A DNA stretch of 5,686 nt, taken from assembly GCA_002686685.1 (NCBI GenBank), contig NYYG01000022.1, positions 11,576 through 17,261 of the forward strand, read 5' to 3'. This stretch comes from SAR116 cluster bacterium. Its GTDB lineage: Bacteria > Pseudomonadota > Alphaproteobacteria > Puniceispirillales > Puniceispirillaceae. Below are positions 1 through 5,686 of this stretch, piece by piece. Positions within the stretch are counted from its first letter, which is position 1; each line of letters opens with the position of its first letter. Below the pieces are notes generated by a model that worked only from the letters and a program-made list of their open reading frames with translations, was not told the DNA's origin and did no database searches. The position numbers and the translations under genes were made by a program.

Positions 1-10
1 CTCCACGAGG

Positions 11-277
11 ATGACGGTGGCAATGACGCGCGACACTGACAAGAACCAGCTGAAAGGTGCTGACAAGGTTATTGATCCGGCGTTGCTGGATGTTCTGGTC
101 TGCCCGGTCACGCATGGGCCGCTGGAATATGATCGTGTGCGGAACGAATTGGTCAGCCGCCAGCTTGGCAAGGCCTTTCCGATCCGTGACGGCGTGCCTG
201 TCATGCTGATTGAAGAGGCCCGTGAACTGGACTCCGACAGGCCTGATGGTGACCCGTCAGGCGGATCCACCGCATGA
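11..277 (+). CDS. Trm112/YcaR-like small protein, zinc cysteines absent
   Basis: An 88-residue protein. Its core (about residues 21-72) matches the bacterial Trm112/YcaR family: a short helix, then CPVTHGPL (31-38), a segment resembling YcaR's 'YDRxxxELVSR', and [12 protein letters not shown] (55-66). In E. coli YcaR the first motif reads CPVC. Here only C31 remains and no second cysteine pair exists, so zinc binding is unlikely. Eukaryotic Trm112 activates methyltransferases; the role of bacterial homologues is not settled, and I assign none. Family members are usually about 60 residues, so this one has roughly 20 extra N-terminal residues and a Gly/Ser/Asp-rich tail. The start is uncertain. 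ATG 11 has GAGG directly against it, which is too close for a normal ribosome site. ATG 23 is an alternative, and the frame is open to the window edge. ATG 11 lies in an ATGA that could overlap the stop of an unseen upstream gene. The 3' end overlaps the DUF971 gene by four bases, implying coupled translation. Confidence 0.8.
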   Translation: MTVAMTRDTDKNQLKGADKVIDPALLDVLVCPVTHGPLEYDRVRNELVSRQLGKAFPIRDGVPVMLIEEARELDSDRPDGDPSGGSTA

Positions 278-645
278 TAGCGGCCGGTGGCACCGCCCCG
301 CCCCGCGAAATCAGACTCTCGGCTGACAAAACGACGCTTCAGATCACCTTTGCGTCAGGGCAGGCGGCGCGCCTGCCAGCAGAACTGTTGCGCGTTGAAT
401 CGCCTTCGGCAGAGGTACAGGGCCATGGCGAGGGCCAGAAAACCACCCCTGCCGGCAAACGAAACATCACAATCACCGCAATCGCGCCTGTAGGAAATTA
501 TGCCGTCAGGATCACTTTTGATGATGGTCATGACACAGGCATTTACAGCTGGTCACTTCTTGAGGATTACGCCGCGCGTCAGGATCATCTGATAGCGGAC
601 TATCTCGATCGGCTGGACAGCCTCGGGCTGTCTCGGGATGCCTAG
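274..645 (+). CDS. DUF971 / GBBH-like N-terminal domain protein
   Basis: A 123-residue soluble protein that is almost entirely one DUF971 domain (gamma-butyrobetaine hydroxylase-like N-terminal domain). Visible family motifs are EIRLS (12-16), [15 protein letters not shown] (35-49), GHG (50-52), GKR (61-63) and [22 protein letters not shown] (72-93, key residues G74, N75, D83, D84, G85, H86, G89, W93). A polar helical tail of about 30 residues follows. There is no catalytic dioxygenase domain, so it is not itself a butyrobetaine hydroxylase. In plants the same domain is fused to the Mrp-type Fe-S carrier HCF101, which suggests, by inference only, a role in Fe-S cluster handling. ATG 274 overlaps the Trm112-like stop as ATGA, with GGCGG nine bases upstream as a weak ribosome site. 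The gene ends with TAG 30 nt from the convergent ubiquinone hydroxylase gene. Family assignment is firm; function is not. Confidence 0.88.
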   Translation: MIAAGGTAPPREIRLSADKTTLQITFASGQAARLPAELLRVESPSAEVQGHGEGQKTTPAGKRNITITAIAPVGNYAVRITFDDGHDTGIYSWSLLEDYAARQDHLIADYLDRLDSLGLSRDA

Positions 646-675
646 CGTCGAGGCCGCTGACGTCAGGCCGCGATG
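646..675. other. Short convergent intergenic gap with a small dyad
   Basis: Thirty bases separate the DUF971 stop (TAG, 643-645) from the UbiH-like stop (TAA on the minus strand, 676-678). The gap holds a perfect 10-bp palindrome CTGACGTCAG (657-666), and GGCC at 652-655 can pair with GGCC at 666-669 around a 10-nt loop. There is no T-run on either strand, so this is not a convincing intrinsic terminator, although opposing transcripts must end near here. Confidence 0.3.
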
Positions 676-1971
676 TTATTCTGGCGCGCGGCCCGGATAG
701 CGTCCTTCCAACAAGGCAGCGCGGGTAAGCCGGCCACCTGTGGCGATATCCGAAAACATATTTTTCAGCCTTGTGCGCTCCAGCATCGCAAACCCGGCAC
801 CGGCCAACCGCCTGACCATTGTCGGGCTGCGCGCGAACAGCTGATTGATCCCGGATGTTGCCGCACTCATCAAAAACCGTTCAGCGCGACGCCCTTCCTC
901 ATACCCGTGCCAGACCGACGGATGGTCGGGGGTAAGACCCCGTGCCCGTGCCTGTGCCAGACAGTCTGCCAGAACGGCTGCGTCACCCAACGCCAGATTA
1001 TAGCCTTGGCCCGCTATGGGATGCAGCGCGTGTGCCGCATCACCGGCGAGAACAACCCCTGGCGCGGCAATCCGCCGGCGCACGGACGGCCGCAATGGCC
1101 AGGCAAGGCGCTGGCCGTCAAGATGCAGATAGCCGAGAGACTGGCCAAAAGCCTCCATACAGGCAGCCTCAAACATCTGTGGCGCTGCCACCATCAGCGT
1201 TTCGGCTTCTGCTGCCGGCATTGTCCAGACAAGTGACAGCCTATGGCCAGCCATAGGCATCAGGGCAAATGGCCCCCCCGGCAGAAACCGCTGGAAAGCG
1301 GTATTCTGATGCGGGCGTTCGGCGCGCAGAATACTGACAATGGCTGTCTGGAAGTGCCGTTCTTCGCGGGCCGGCAATTCGGCCAGCCTGGCGACATGGC
1401 TGTTTGCGCCGTCACAGGCGACAACAAGACCCGCCGTGAGCCGGCTTGGATTGCCATGACCGCTATCGATTTCCATTTGCATGCTGGCACCATCGCGCGT
1501 CATGCCGGCAAGCGTGGCACCGCGCATGATTTGCAGATTGCCATGTCCGTCTGTTTTGCCTTTCGGGCCGGTCGAGGCTGATGAGGCCGGCGAGATTGTG
1601 GAGGCCAGTGCCGCCATCAGCGCTGCCTGCAGATCTGCATTGCGGACCACATAGGCCAGCGGGTCTTCTGATGCCTGCCAGCTAAGGTCACTGTCAGGCC
1701 GCCTGCGTGCGGCAAGGCCGGTCAGCGGCGCGCCTTCGGCAACTGCAATCCGCATGATCGGTGTGGCGGCATCTGGCAGATGGTCGCTGATGCCAAGTGT
1801 GTCCAGCATCCGCATCCCCGCTGCATGGATGGTTGTGGTTCGGTCATCGGCCATGCCGTGATCGCCTGCTGACCTGTCGAGAAGACAGATTGATACGCCG
1901 GTGACAGATAGCGCGCGCGCCATCATCAGCCCGGTCAATCCGCCACCAATGATTGCAACATCTGTATTCAC
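676..1971 (-). CDS. UbiH/UbiF/COQ6-family FAD-dependent ubiquinone biosynthesis hydroxylase
   Basis: A 431-residue class A flavoprotein monooxygenase. Proteins of this family hydroxylate the aromatic ring of ubiquinone precursors using FAD, NAD(P)H and O2. Three hallmarks are visible: the N-terminal Rossmann dinucleotide motif VAIIGGGLTGLMMARAL (5-21) followed by the strand-end acid D32; the mid-protein DG motif VVACDGANS (183-191; D187, G188); and the second FAD motif around VVLAGDAAHALHPIAGQGYN (307-325; G310, D311, H318, P319, G321, G323). The C-terminal segment resembles the 'LKxxF' end of UbiH-like enzymes. Length is slightly above the usual 390-420; a Ser/Gly-rich stretch at about 124-146 looks like a loop insertion. 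The start is GTG, forming a GTGA overlap with the stop of the upstream phosphatase gene, so translation is probably coupled. Alphaproteobacteria use several paralogues (UbiH, UbiF, UbiL, UbiM) with different ring positions; I cannot tell which one this is, so no symbol is given. Confidence 0.88.
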   Translation of the reverse strand: MNTDVAIIGGGLTGLMMARALSVTGVSICLLDRSAGDHGMADDRTTTIHAAGMRMLDTLGISDHLPDAATPIMRIAVAEGAPLTGLAARRRPDSDLSWQASEDPLAYVVRNADLQAALMAALASTISPASSASTGPKGKTDGHGNLQIMRGATLAGMTRDGASMQMEIDSGHGNPSRLTAGLVVACDGANSHVARLAELPAREERHFQTAIVSILRAERPHQNTAFQRFLPGGPFALMPMAGHRLSLVWTMPAAEAETLMVAAPQMFEAACMEAFGQSLGYLHLDGQRLAWPLRPSVRRRIAAPGVVLAGDAAHALHPIAGQGYNLALGDAAVLADCLAQARARGLTPDHPSVWHGYEEGRRAERFLMSAATSGINQLFARSPTMVRRLAGAGFAMLERTRLKNMFSDIATGGRLTRAALLEGRYPGRAPE

Positions 1972-2516
1972 AGCCGCGCCCCGTTAAAATGCGTTGTCAC
2001 GATATGCTGTGACAGCGGCAGCAGATTACCACCATCAAAGCGATAGGCATGGCATCCGGCTGCTTTGCCGGCAGCCACATCACTGTCGCGGTCACCCACC
2101 ATCACCGAGGCGGCCAGATCAATCTGCCAGCGTTCTGCAAGCGCCAGTATCATGCCGGGTGCCGGCTTGCGCCAGCTGCAGGGCGTGCGCAGCGCAGGAT
2201 CATGTGCATCTGGGTGGTGGGGACAGAAGGCAAAATCGGTGATCATCCCGCCGGCAGCAATGGCTTCTGCGGCCAGCCGGTCATGGAAATGCTGCATGTC
2301 GTCCCGGCTGTACAACCCTTTGCCGATCCCGCCCTGATTGGTCACGACAAATACGGGCAGGCCAAGCTTGTGAAACAGCGCCAGCGATGCGGCTGCTCCG
2401 TCGATCAGCGCAAAATCGGAAAGCCGCCAGGTATAGCCCTTTGCATCGACCGTCAGCGTATTGTCCCGATCCATAAAAATGGCAGGCCGCAGGCCGGTCG
2501 TATCTGCGTTTGTCAT
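1968..2516 (-). CDS. GmhB-like HAD-IIIA phosphatase (D-glycero-D-manno-heptose 1,7-bisphosphate 7-phosphatase family)
   Basis: A HAD phosphatase of about 182 residues. In E. coli, GmhB removes the C7 phosphate of heptose bisphosphate during ADP-heptose synthesis for the lipopolysaccharide inner core. Numbered from the upstream GTG 2537, motifs are: motif I FMDRDNTLT (nucleophile D23, acid D25); motif II VVTNQGGIGKG (T66, N67, Q68); the zinc-loop region CPHHP (105-109) then CSWRKPAPGM (120-129; K124 is the motif III lysine); and motif IV MVGDRDSDVAAG (D149, D153). The family zinc site is C-x-H plus C-x-C; here the last cysteine is W122. Start choice: ATG 2516 is preferred because GGAG lies 10 nt upstream. 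GTG 2537 would add seven residues (MARRRQA) but has no good ribosome site. The gene is the first of a two-gene operon with the UbiH-like gene. Substrate is inferred from family; histidinol-phosphate or another sugar phosphate remains possible. Confidence 0.82.
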   Translation of the reverse strand: MTNADTTGLRPAIFMDRDNTLTVDAKGYTWRLSDFALIDGAAASLALFHKLGLPVFVVTNQGGIGKGLYSRDDMQHFHDRLAAEAIAAGGMITDFAFCPHHPDAHDPALRTPCSWRKPAPGMILALAERWQIDLAASVMVGDRDSDVAAGKAAGCHAYRFDGGNLLPLSQHIVTTHFNGARL

Positions 2517-2546
2517 GGCTTGGCGTCTCCGTGCCACTGATCTGTT

Positions 2547-2556
2547 GCCCGATCAA
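2547..2556 (-). repeat. Mirrored 10-bp motif, phosphatase-side copy
   Basis: On the minus strand this reads TTGATCGGGC and continues AACA. It ends nine bases before the alternative GTG 2537 and 30 bases before the preferred ATG 2516. An identical 10-mer lies in the opposite orientation at 2751-2760, also nine bases before a start codon. It could be an operator half, a shared leader element or chance. Confidence 0.4.
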
Positions 2557-2644
2557 GATGTAGGCATATCCCCGCAGCAAGTCCATGCGAAATGCGGTCA
2601 CAGCCTTTCTTGCAGCAGGGCGCACACACAGCATTTTGCGGCGC

Positions 2645-2654
2645 GGCAATTGCC
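2645..2654. repeat. Perfect 10-bp palindrome
   Basis: GGCAATTGCC is its own reverse complement and sits near the middle of the divergent intergenic region. The size and position would suit a dimeric regulator, but one palindrome of this length can occur by chance and no second copy was seen in the region. Confidence 0.3.
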
Positions 2655-2680
2655 AGATTCCCGGCGATGGGTTACGACAG

Positions 2681-2694
2681 ACCGGCAGGCCGGT
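2681..2694. repeat. 6-bp dyad with 2-nt centre
   Basis: ACCGGC and GCCGGT flank AG as a perfect inverted repeat. The centre is too short for a stable RNA hairpin and no T-run follows, so a terminator is unlikely. A protein-binding dyad in the divergent promoter region is possible but unproven. Confidence 0.25.
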
Positions 2695-2750
2695 GACCCC
2701 TGTGTCGCACTGCCATGCAAAGATGTGCCGACCCTGAAACGGGCCATTTG

Positions 2751-2760
2751 TTGATCGGGC
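2751..2760 (+). repeat. Mirrored 10-bp motif, aminotransferase-side copy
   Basis: TTGATCGGGC followed by TAACA, ending nine bases before ATG 2770. It matches the minus-strand copy at 2547-2556 exactly over 10 bases, and nearly over 15 if one base is skipped. The GGGC end lies where a ribosome site would be expected for the aminotransferase, so part of the match could reflect a weak translation signal. Confidence 0.4.
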
Positions 2761-2769
2761 TAACATGCG

Positions 2770-3987
2770 ATGAAACTCAATCCGGAATATGCGCTTTTTG
2801 ACGGCAATATGTTTGTGCAGATGCGCAGCCTGCTGGCCGATATCGATCTTCCGTTAGGGACCGATATGCTGGACATGTCGATTGGTGAGCCACAGATTGC
2901 TGGTGGCGACCTGCTGACCGGCAGCATCATCAGCCATAATGATGCTTGGCAATATTATCCGAAAGCGGCTGGCCATCCGGTCTTTACGGCGGCCATTGAC
3001 CGGTATATCGCACGGCGCTGGCCATCGGCTGCCGGGCTGGTCGATCTGGACCGGCAGATGTTGCCAGTGCCTGGCACGCGTGAGCCATTGGGGCTGATGG
3101 GCGGCCTCGTGCGTGGCACCAAACAGGATGCCGTGGCATTGGTTACCAACCCCTATTACCACGCGTGGCGTGCCGGCGCGCTGGCATCGGGTGCCGCCAT
3201 ATATTATCTGAACGCCACTGCCGGGAATGGCTTTGTGCCGGATCTGGCGTCGATCCCGTCCGCAACGCTTGACCGTGTGGTGATCGCCTATCTCTGCAGC
3301 CCGACCAACCCGCAGGGCGAGGTCATGTCACTGGCGCAGATCAAATCTGCAATCACATTGGCACGGCAGCACGAATTCCTGCTGGTGATGGATGAATGTT
3401 ACAGCGATATCTGGCGGGGCGCGGCGCCCGCCGGCGCGCTTGAGGCGGCGGCGCAGCTGCATGAAGAGGCTGGCACACCGGATCTTGACCCGTTACGCAA
3501 CATGATTGTGCTGAACTCGCTGTCCAAACGGTCGAGTGCAGCCGGGCTGCGTGCCGGATTTATCGTTGGTGATGCGGCAGTGATCAGCCTCTATGCAAAG
3601 CTCGTGGCCAATTCCGGATCGCTGGTGCCGACACCTTTGTTGTTTGCCGCGGCAGATCTGTATGATGATGATGATCACGTTGCCGCAATTCGGGCGCATT
3701 ATGACCATAGCTTTCTACTCGCCGAACAGTATCTGGGCGTAACCGCACCACAGGGCGGGTTCTTTTTGTGGCTTGCAGTTGGCGATGACAGGGACTTTGT
3801 AAGGCGGTTGATGCAGGAACAGGCGGTGCGCGCAATGCCGGGACGGTTTATGGCCGAAACAGTTGACGGACAGAACCCTGGTGAAGGGTATGTAAGGCTG
3901 GCGCTGGTGCATGACCACGCCCGCACCGAGGCAAGCCTGAAACGTGTGGCGCAACTTCGCGGCGTCATGCAAGACGGCGGATCTTAA
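2770..3987 (+). CDS. PLP-dependent class I/II aminotransferase, probably DapC-like (succinyldiaminopimelate transaminase)
   Basis: A 405-residue fold-type I aminotransferase, full length for the family. Visible features are: MSIGEP (36-41) near the N-terminus; [23 protein letters not shown] (61-83), the family's 'Y-P-G-x-x-x-L-R-x-A-I' region; PGTREPLGL (101-109); NPYYHAW (127-133); SPTNPQG (177-183) with substrate/PLP contact N180; DECYSDIW (208-215) with D208 and Y211; [17 protein letters not shown] (248-264) with Schiff-base lysine K253 and phosphate-contact R261; and YVRLALV (374-380) with carboxylate-binding R376. The overall pattern resembles proteobacterial DapC, which makes N-succinyl-diaminopimelate for lysine and peptidoglycan, but related enzymes act on aspartate, alanine or other amino acids, so the substrate is inferred. 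ATG 2770 has only a weak ribosome site (GGGC, nine bases upstream). ftsK starts 11 nt after the stop, so the two are probably co-transcribed. Confidence 0.87.
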   Translation: MKLNPEYALFDGNMFVQMRSLLADIDLPLGTDMLDMSIGEPQIAGGDLLTGSIISHNDAWQYYPKAAGHPVFTAAIDRYIARRWPSAAGLVDLDRQMLPVPGTREPLGLMGGLVRGTKQDAVALVTNPYYHAWRAGALASGAAIYYLNATAGNGFVPDLASIPSATLDRVVIAYLCSPTNPQGEVMSLAQIKSAITLARQHEFLLVMDECYSDIWRGAAPAGALEAAAQLHEEAGTPDLDPLRNMIVLNSLSKRSSAAGLRAGFIVGDAAVISLYAKLVANSGSLVPTPLLFAAADLYDDDDHVAAIRAHYDHSFLLAEQYLGVTAPQGGFFLWLAVGDDRDFVRRLMQEQAVRAMPGRFMAETVDGQNPGEGYVRLALVHDHARTEASLKRVAQLRGVMQDGGS

Positions 3988-3998
3988 TACAGGCAATC

Positions 3999-5686
3999 AT
4001 GGTCGATCCTGAACAGACAAAATCCCTGCTGTCTCCCGCGTTGCGCACCTTTGTGCAGCGGCGCATTCTTGAGGTGGCTGGCCTGTTGGTCATGATTGCC
4101 GGTATTGCACTGACCCTCATGTTTTTCTCGCCGGGACGGTTTGACCCCTCGCCCAGCGCCTATTCCGCCGGACCGGTACAGAACTGGTTTGGGCCCGTCG
4201 GGGCTGCCGTCACCGGCAGCTTGCGGACGGCGGTTGGCACCGCCAGCCTTTTCATTACTCTTCTGCCGGTGTTGTGGGGATACCGCATGCTGCGCAAGCA
4301 TGATATGTCGCAACGGCTGGCAAGATTGTTTCTTGCACCCGTTGCAGTGCTGTGTCTGGCCACCGGGATCGAGGCGCTTGGTATTACCGCCGGGTTTAAT
4401 CTTGGCGGGGCGGCAGGCGTTGTCATGGCCGGGCTGGCATTGAAATATCTGCCGCAGCCGGCCCCGTTTCTTGGCATGTCCATGCCCCATTATTTCGGCG
4501 CGGGAATCACCCTTGTGGGGATCGCCCTTTGGGCCTGGTGCGCCGCGGTATCGCGCCGCCAGATGCATCTCCTGACGGCCCCGGTGCGCGGTTTGCTGGC
4601 GCTTTTGCGCCGTCGCCGTACCGCTACCGCCAGCACGGATGCCGAGGATGATTCAACAGAACTGACCTTGACCGAAACAACACCGCCACCGCCGACAGCC
4701 GAACCGGCACCCAAAAAGCCGCGCCGCAAGACATCCAAAAAGCGGCAGGAGCCCTCGCTTCTTGGAAAGGATGATCGCGCTGCCGGCAAAGCCCCGTCCG
4801 GGGCGGGTCAGGGCCGGCTTGACTTTGGCGGGGATAGTGAATTCAGCCTGCCGCCGGCAAAGCTGTTGACGGCGCCGAAAAAGGCAGCGTCGGGCCCGTC
4901 GCGTCAGGCGCTTGATGTCACCGCGGCAGAGCTGGAAAACGTACTGAATGACTTCAGCGTCAAGGGGGCGATCACACAGTCACGATATGGGCCGGTCGTG
5001 ACCCGATATGATCTTGAGCCGGCCCCGGGCACCCGTTCACAGCGGGTGATTTCGCTGGCGGATGATATTGCCCGGTCCATGAGTGCGGTCTCGGTGCGTG
5101 TCGCCGGTGTGCCGGGGCAGAATGTGATCGGCATCGAATTGCCGAATGCTGATCGCCAGATTGTTGCACTGCGCGAGATTCTGGATGACCCCGCCTGGCA
5201 GGCAAATGACAGTGATCTTCCCATGGCGCTTGGCAAGGATATCGCTGGCGCGCCGATTGTTGTTGATCTGGCGCGGATGCCGCATTTGCTGGTGGCTGGT
5301 ACCACCGGCTCCGGCAAATCGGTGGGCATTAATGCGATGATTTTGTCGCTGCTCTACCGCCATACGCCAGAGAGTTGCCGGATGATCATGATTGATCCAA
5401 AAATGCTGGAACTTTCGGTCTATGACGGCATACCGCATCTTCTCAGCCCGGTGGTGACAGAGCCGTCAAAGGCGGTGACGGCACTGAAATGGGCAGTGCG
5501 TGAGATGGAAACCCGCTATCGCAATATGGCCAAGCTCGGAGTGCGCAATATTGCCGGCTATAACGCCCGCCTTGCTACCGCCCGAAAGGATGGTGAGGTG
5601 CTGACCCGCCGTGTGCAGACCGGATTTGATGCAGAAACGGGCCGTCCTGTTCATGAAGAGGAAATCCTCGATCTGACCCCTTTGCC
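3999..5686 (+). CDS. ftsK: FtsK/SpoIIIE DNA translocase, 5' part (runs off window)
   Basis: The first 562 codons of FtsK, the septal membrane-anchored ATPase that pumps DNA during division and helps resolve chromosome dimers; the frame is still open at the window end. From the N-terminus there are four hydrophobic membrane segments (about 23-43, 67-95, 107-129 and 164-184). A linker of about 120 residues follows, with RRRR at 204-207, PPPP at 229-232 and Lys/Arg clusters. The alpha domain starts near 305 ([11 protein letters not shown], 331-341), then the RecA-like motor domain with [16 protein letters not shown] (Walker A 434-441, K440) and [22 protein letters not shown]. Walker B (the DEMADL region) and the C-terminal gamma domain should lie just beyond the edge. 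The linker is far shorter than the roughly 600 residues in E. coli FtsK, as is common outside the enterics. ATG 3999 has AGG five bases upstream. It lies 11 nt after the aminotransferase stop and probably shares its transcript. Confidence 0.95.
   Translation, partial: MVDPEQTKSLLSPALRTFVQRRILEVAGLLVMIAGIALTLMFFSPGRFDPSPSAYSAGPVQNWFGPVGAAVTGSLRTAVGTASLFITLLPVLWGYRMLRKHDMSQRLARLFLAPVAVLCLATGIEALGITAGFNLGGAAGVVMAGLALKYLPQPAPFLGMSMPHYFGAGITLVGIALWAWCAAVSRRQMHLLTAPVRGLLALLRRRRTATASTDAEDDSTELTLTETTPPPPTAEPAPKKPRRKTSKKRQEPSLLGKDDRAAGKAPSGAGQGRLDFGGDSEFSLPPAKLLTAPKKAASGPSRQALDVTAAELENVLNDFSVKGAITQSRYGPVVTRYDLEPAPGTRSQRVISLADDIARSMSAVSVRVAGVPGQNVIGIELPNADRQIVALREILDDPAWQANDSDLPMALGKDIAGAPIVVDLARMPHLLVAGTTGSGKSVGINAMILSLLYRHTPESCRMIMIDPKMLELSVYDGIPHLLSPVVTEPSKAVTALKWAVREMETRYRNMAKLGVRNIAGYNARLATARKDGEVLTRRVQTGFDAETGRPVHEEEILDLTPL

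Larger units (their letters stand above)
2517..2769. promoter_or_regulatory. Divergent intergenic control region
   Basis: About 250 nt between the minus-strand phosphatase/UbiH operon and the plus-strand aminotransferase/ftsK operon. Because the two transcription units diverge, at least one promoter for each should lie here. I could not pick out a convincing -35/-10 pair on either strand. The region holds the outward-facing TTGATCGGGC pair and two dyads listed separately. Open frames cross it on both strands, but none has recognisable protein content and they overlap flanking genes. I see no riboswitch or small-RNA structure that I can defend. Confidence 0.5.

Noticed and set aside
646..675. 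Possible bidirectional terminator between convergent genes
   Set aside because: The stem is only 4 bp with a 10-nt loop, or an uninterrupted palindrome that cannot form a loop, and there is no T-run. Kept only as a low-confidence dyad.
673..1236. A 187-codon plus-strand open frame across the UbiH-like gene
   Set aside because: It lies antisense to a gene with clear FAD-binding motifs, and its translation is rich in Cys, Arg, His and Pro without any domain pattern, as expected of a shadow frame in GC-rich DNA.
2281..2766. A 161-codon minus-strand frame spanning the divergent intergenic region
   Set aside because: It overlaps the N-terminal half of the phosphatase gene in another frame and shows no family resemblance. 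The DxD phosphatase frame is clearly the real one.
3662..3675. GAT trinucleotide run (about four copies)
   Set aside because: It encodes a short Asp run (DDDD, 299-302) in a surface-like loop of the aminotransferase; too short to be a meaningful repeat.
3984..4568. A 194-codon minus-strand open frame opposite the start of ftsK
   Set aside because: The plus strand codes convincingly for the FtsK membrane domain. The antisense translation is low-complexity Gly/Arg/Lys/Gln-rich with no recognisable domain.
3999..5686. Truncated or broken ftsK
   Set aside because: The frame is uninterrupted from the ATG to the window edge and motif order is normal; the missing Walker B and gamma domain reflect the window boundary, not a lesion.

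Overview
This window looks like ordinary chromosomal DNA from an alphaproteobacterium, moderately GC-rich by eye. The protein families and their order suggest this: a Trm112-like protein, a DUF971 protein, a UbiH-type ubiquinone hydroxylase, a DapC-like aminotransferase and an FtsK translocase lie together much as I remember from several alphaproteobacterial genomes. I cannot name a genus from the sequence. I see no tRNA, rRNA, CRISPR array, insertion sequence, integrase, phage gene or attachment site, and no clear sign of recent gene transfer.

Layout. Left block (+ strand, 11-645): a small Trm112/YcaR-like protein without the usual zinc cysteines, followed with an ATGA overlap by a DUF971 (GBBH-like N-terminal domain) protein. 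It ends 30 nt from a convergent gene. Middle block (- strand, 2516 down to 676): a GmhB-like HAD phosphatase followed by a UbiH/UbiF/COQ6-family FAD monooxygenase. The two share a GTGA stop/start overlap and so form an operon. Divergent control region (2517-2769): about 250 nt without a convincing gene. It contains a 10-bp motif, TTGATCGGGC, that points outward towards both flanking genes, plus two short dyads. Right block (+ strand, 2770 to the window end): a PLP-dependent class I/II aminotransferase, probably DapC-like, followed 11 nt later by ftsK. The window ends inside ftsK, before its Walker B motif.

Functional links. Most genes fit envelope and housekeeping roles: lipopolysaccharide heptose precursors (GmhB-like), ubiquinone (UbiH-like), diaminopimelate/lysine for peptidoglycan (the DapC-like reading), and chromosome segregation at the division septum (FtsK). 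The left pair is poorly characterised. DUF971 is linked to Fe-S protein maturation by its fusion to Mrp-type carriers in other organisms.

I did not find an undescribed system. The points most worth checking are a Cys-to-Trp change at a predicted zinc ligand of the GmhB-like phosphatase, the mirrored motif in the divergent intergenic region, and the zinc-less Trm112-like protein with an N-terminal extension.
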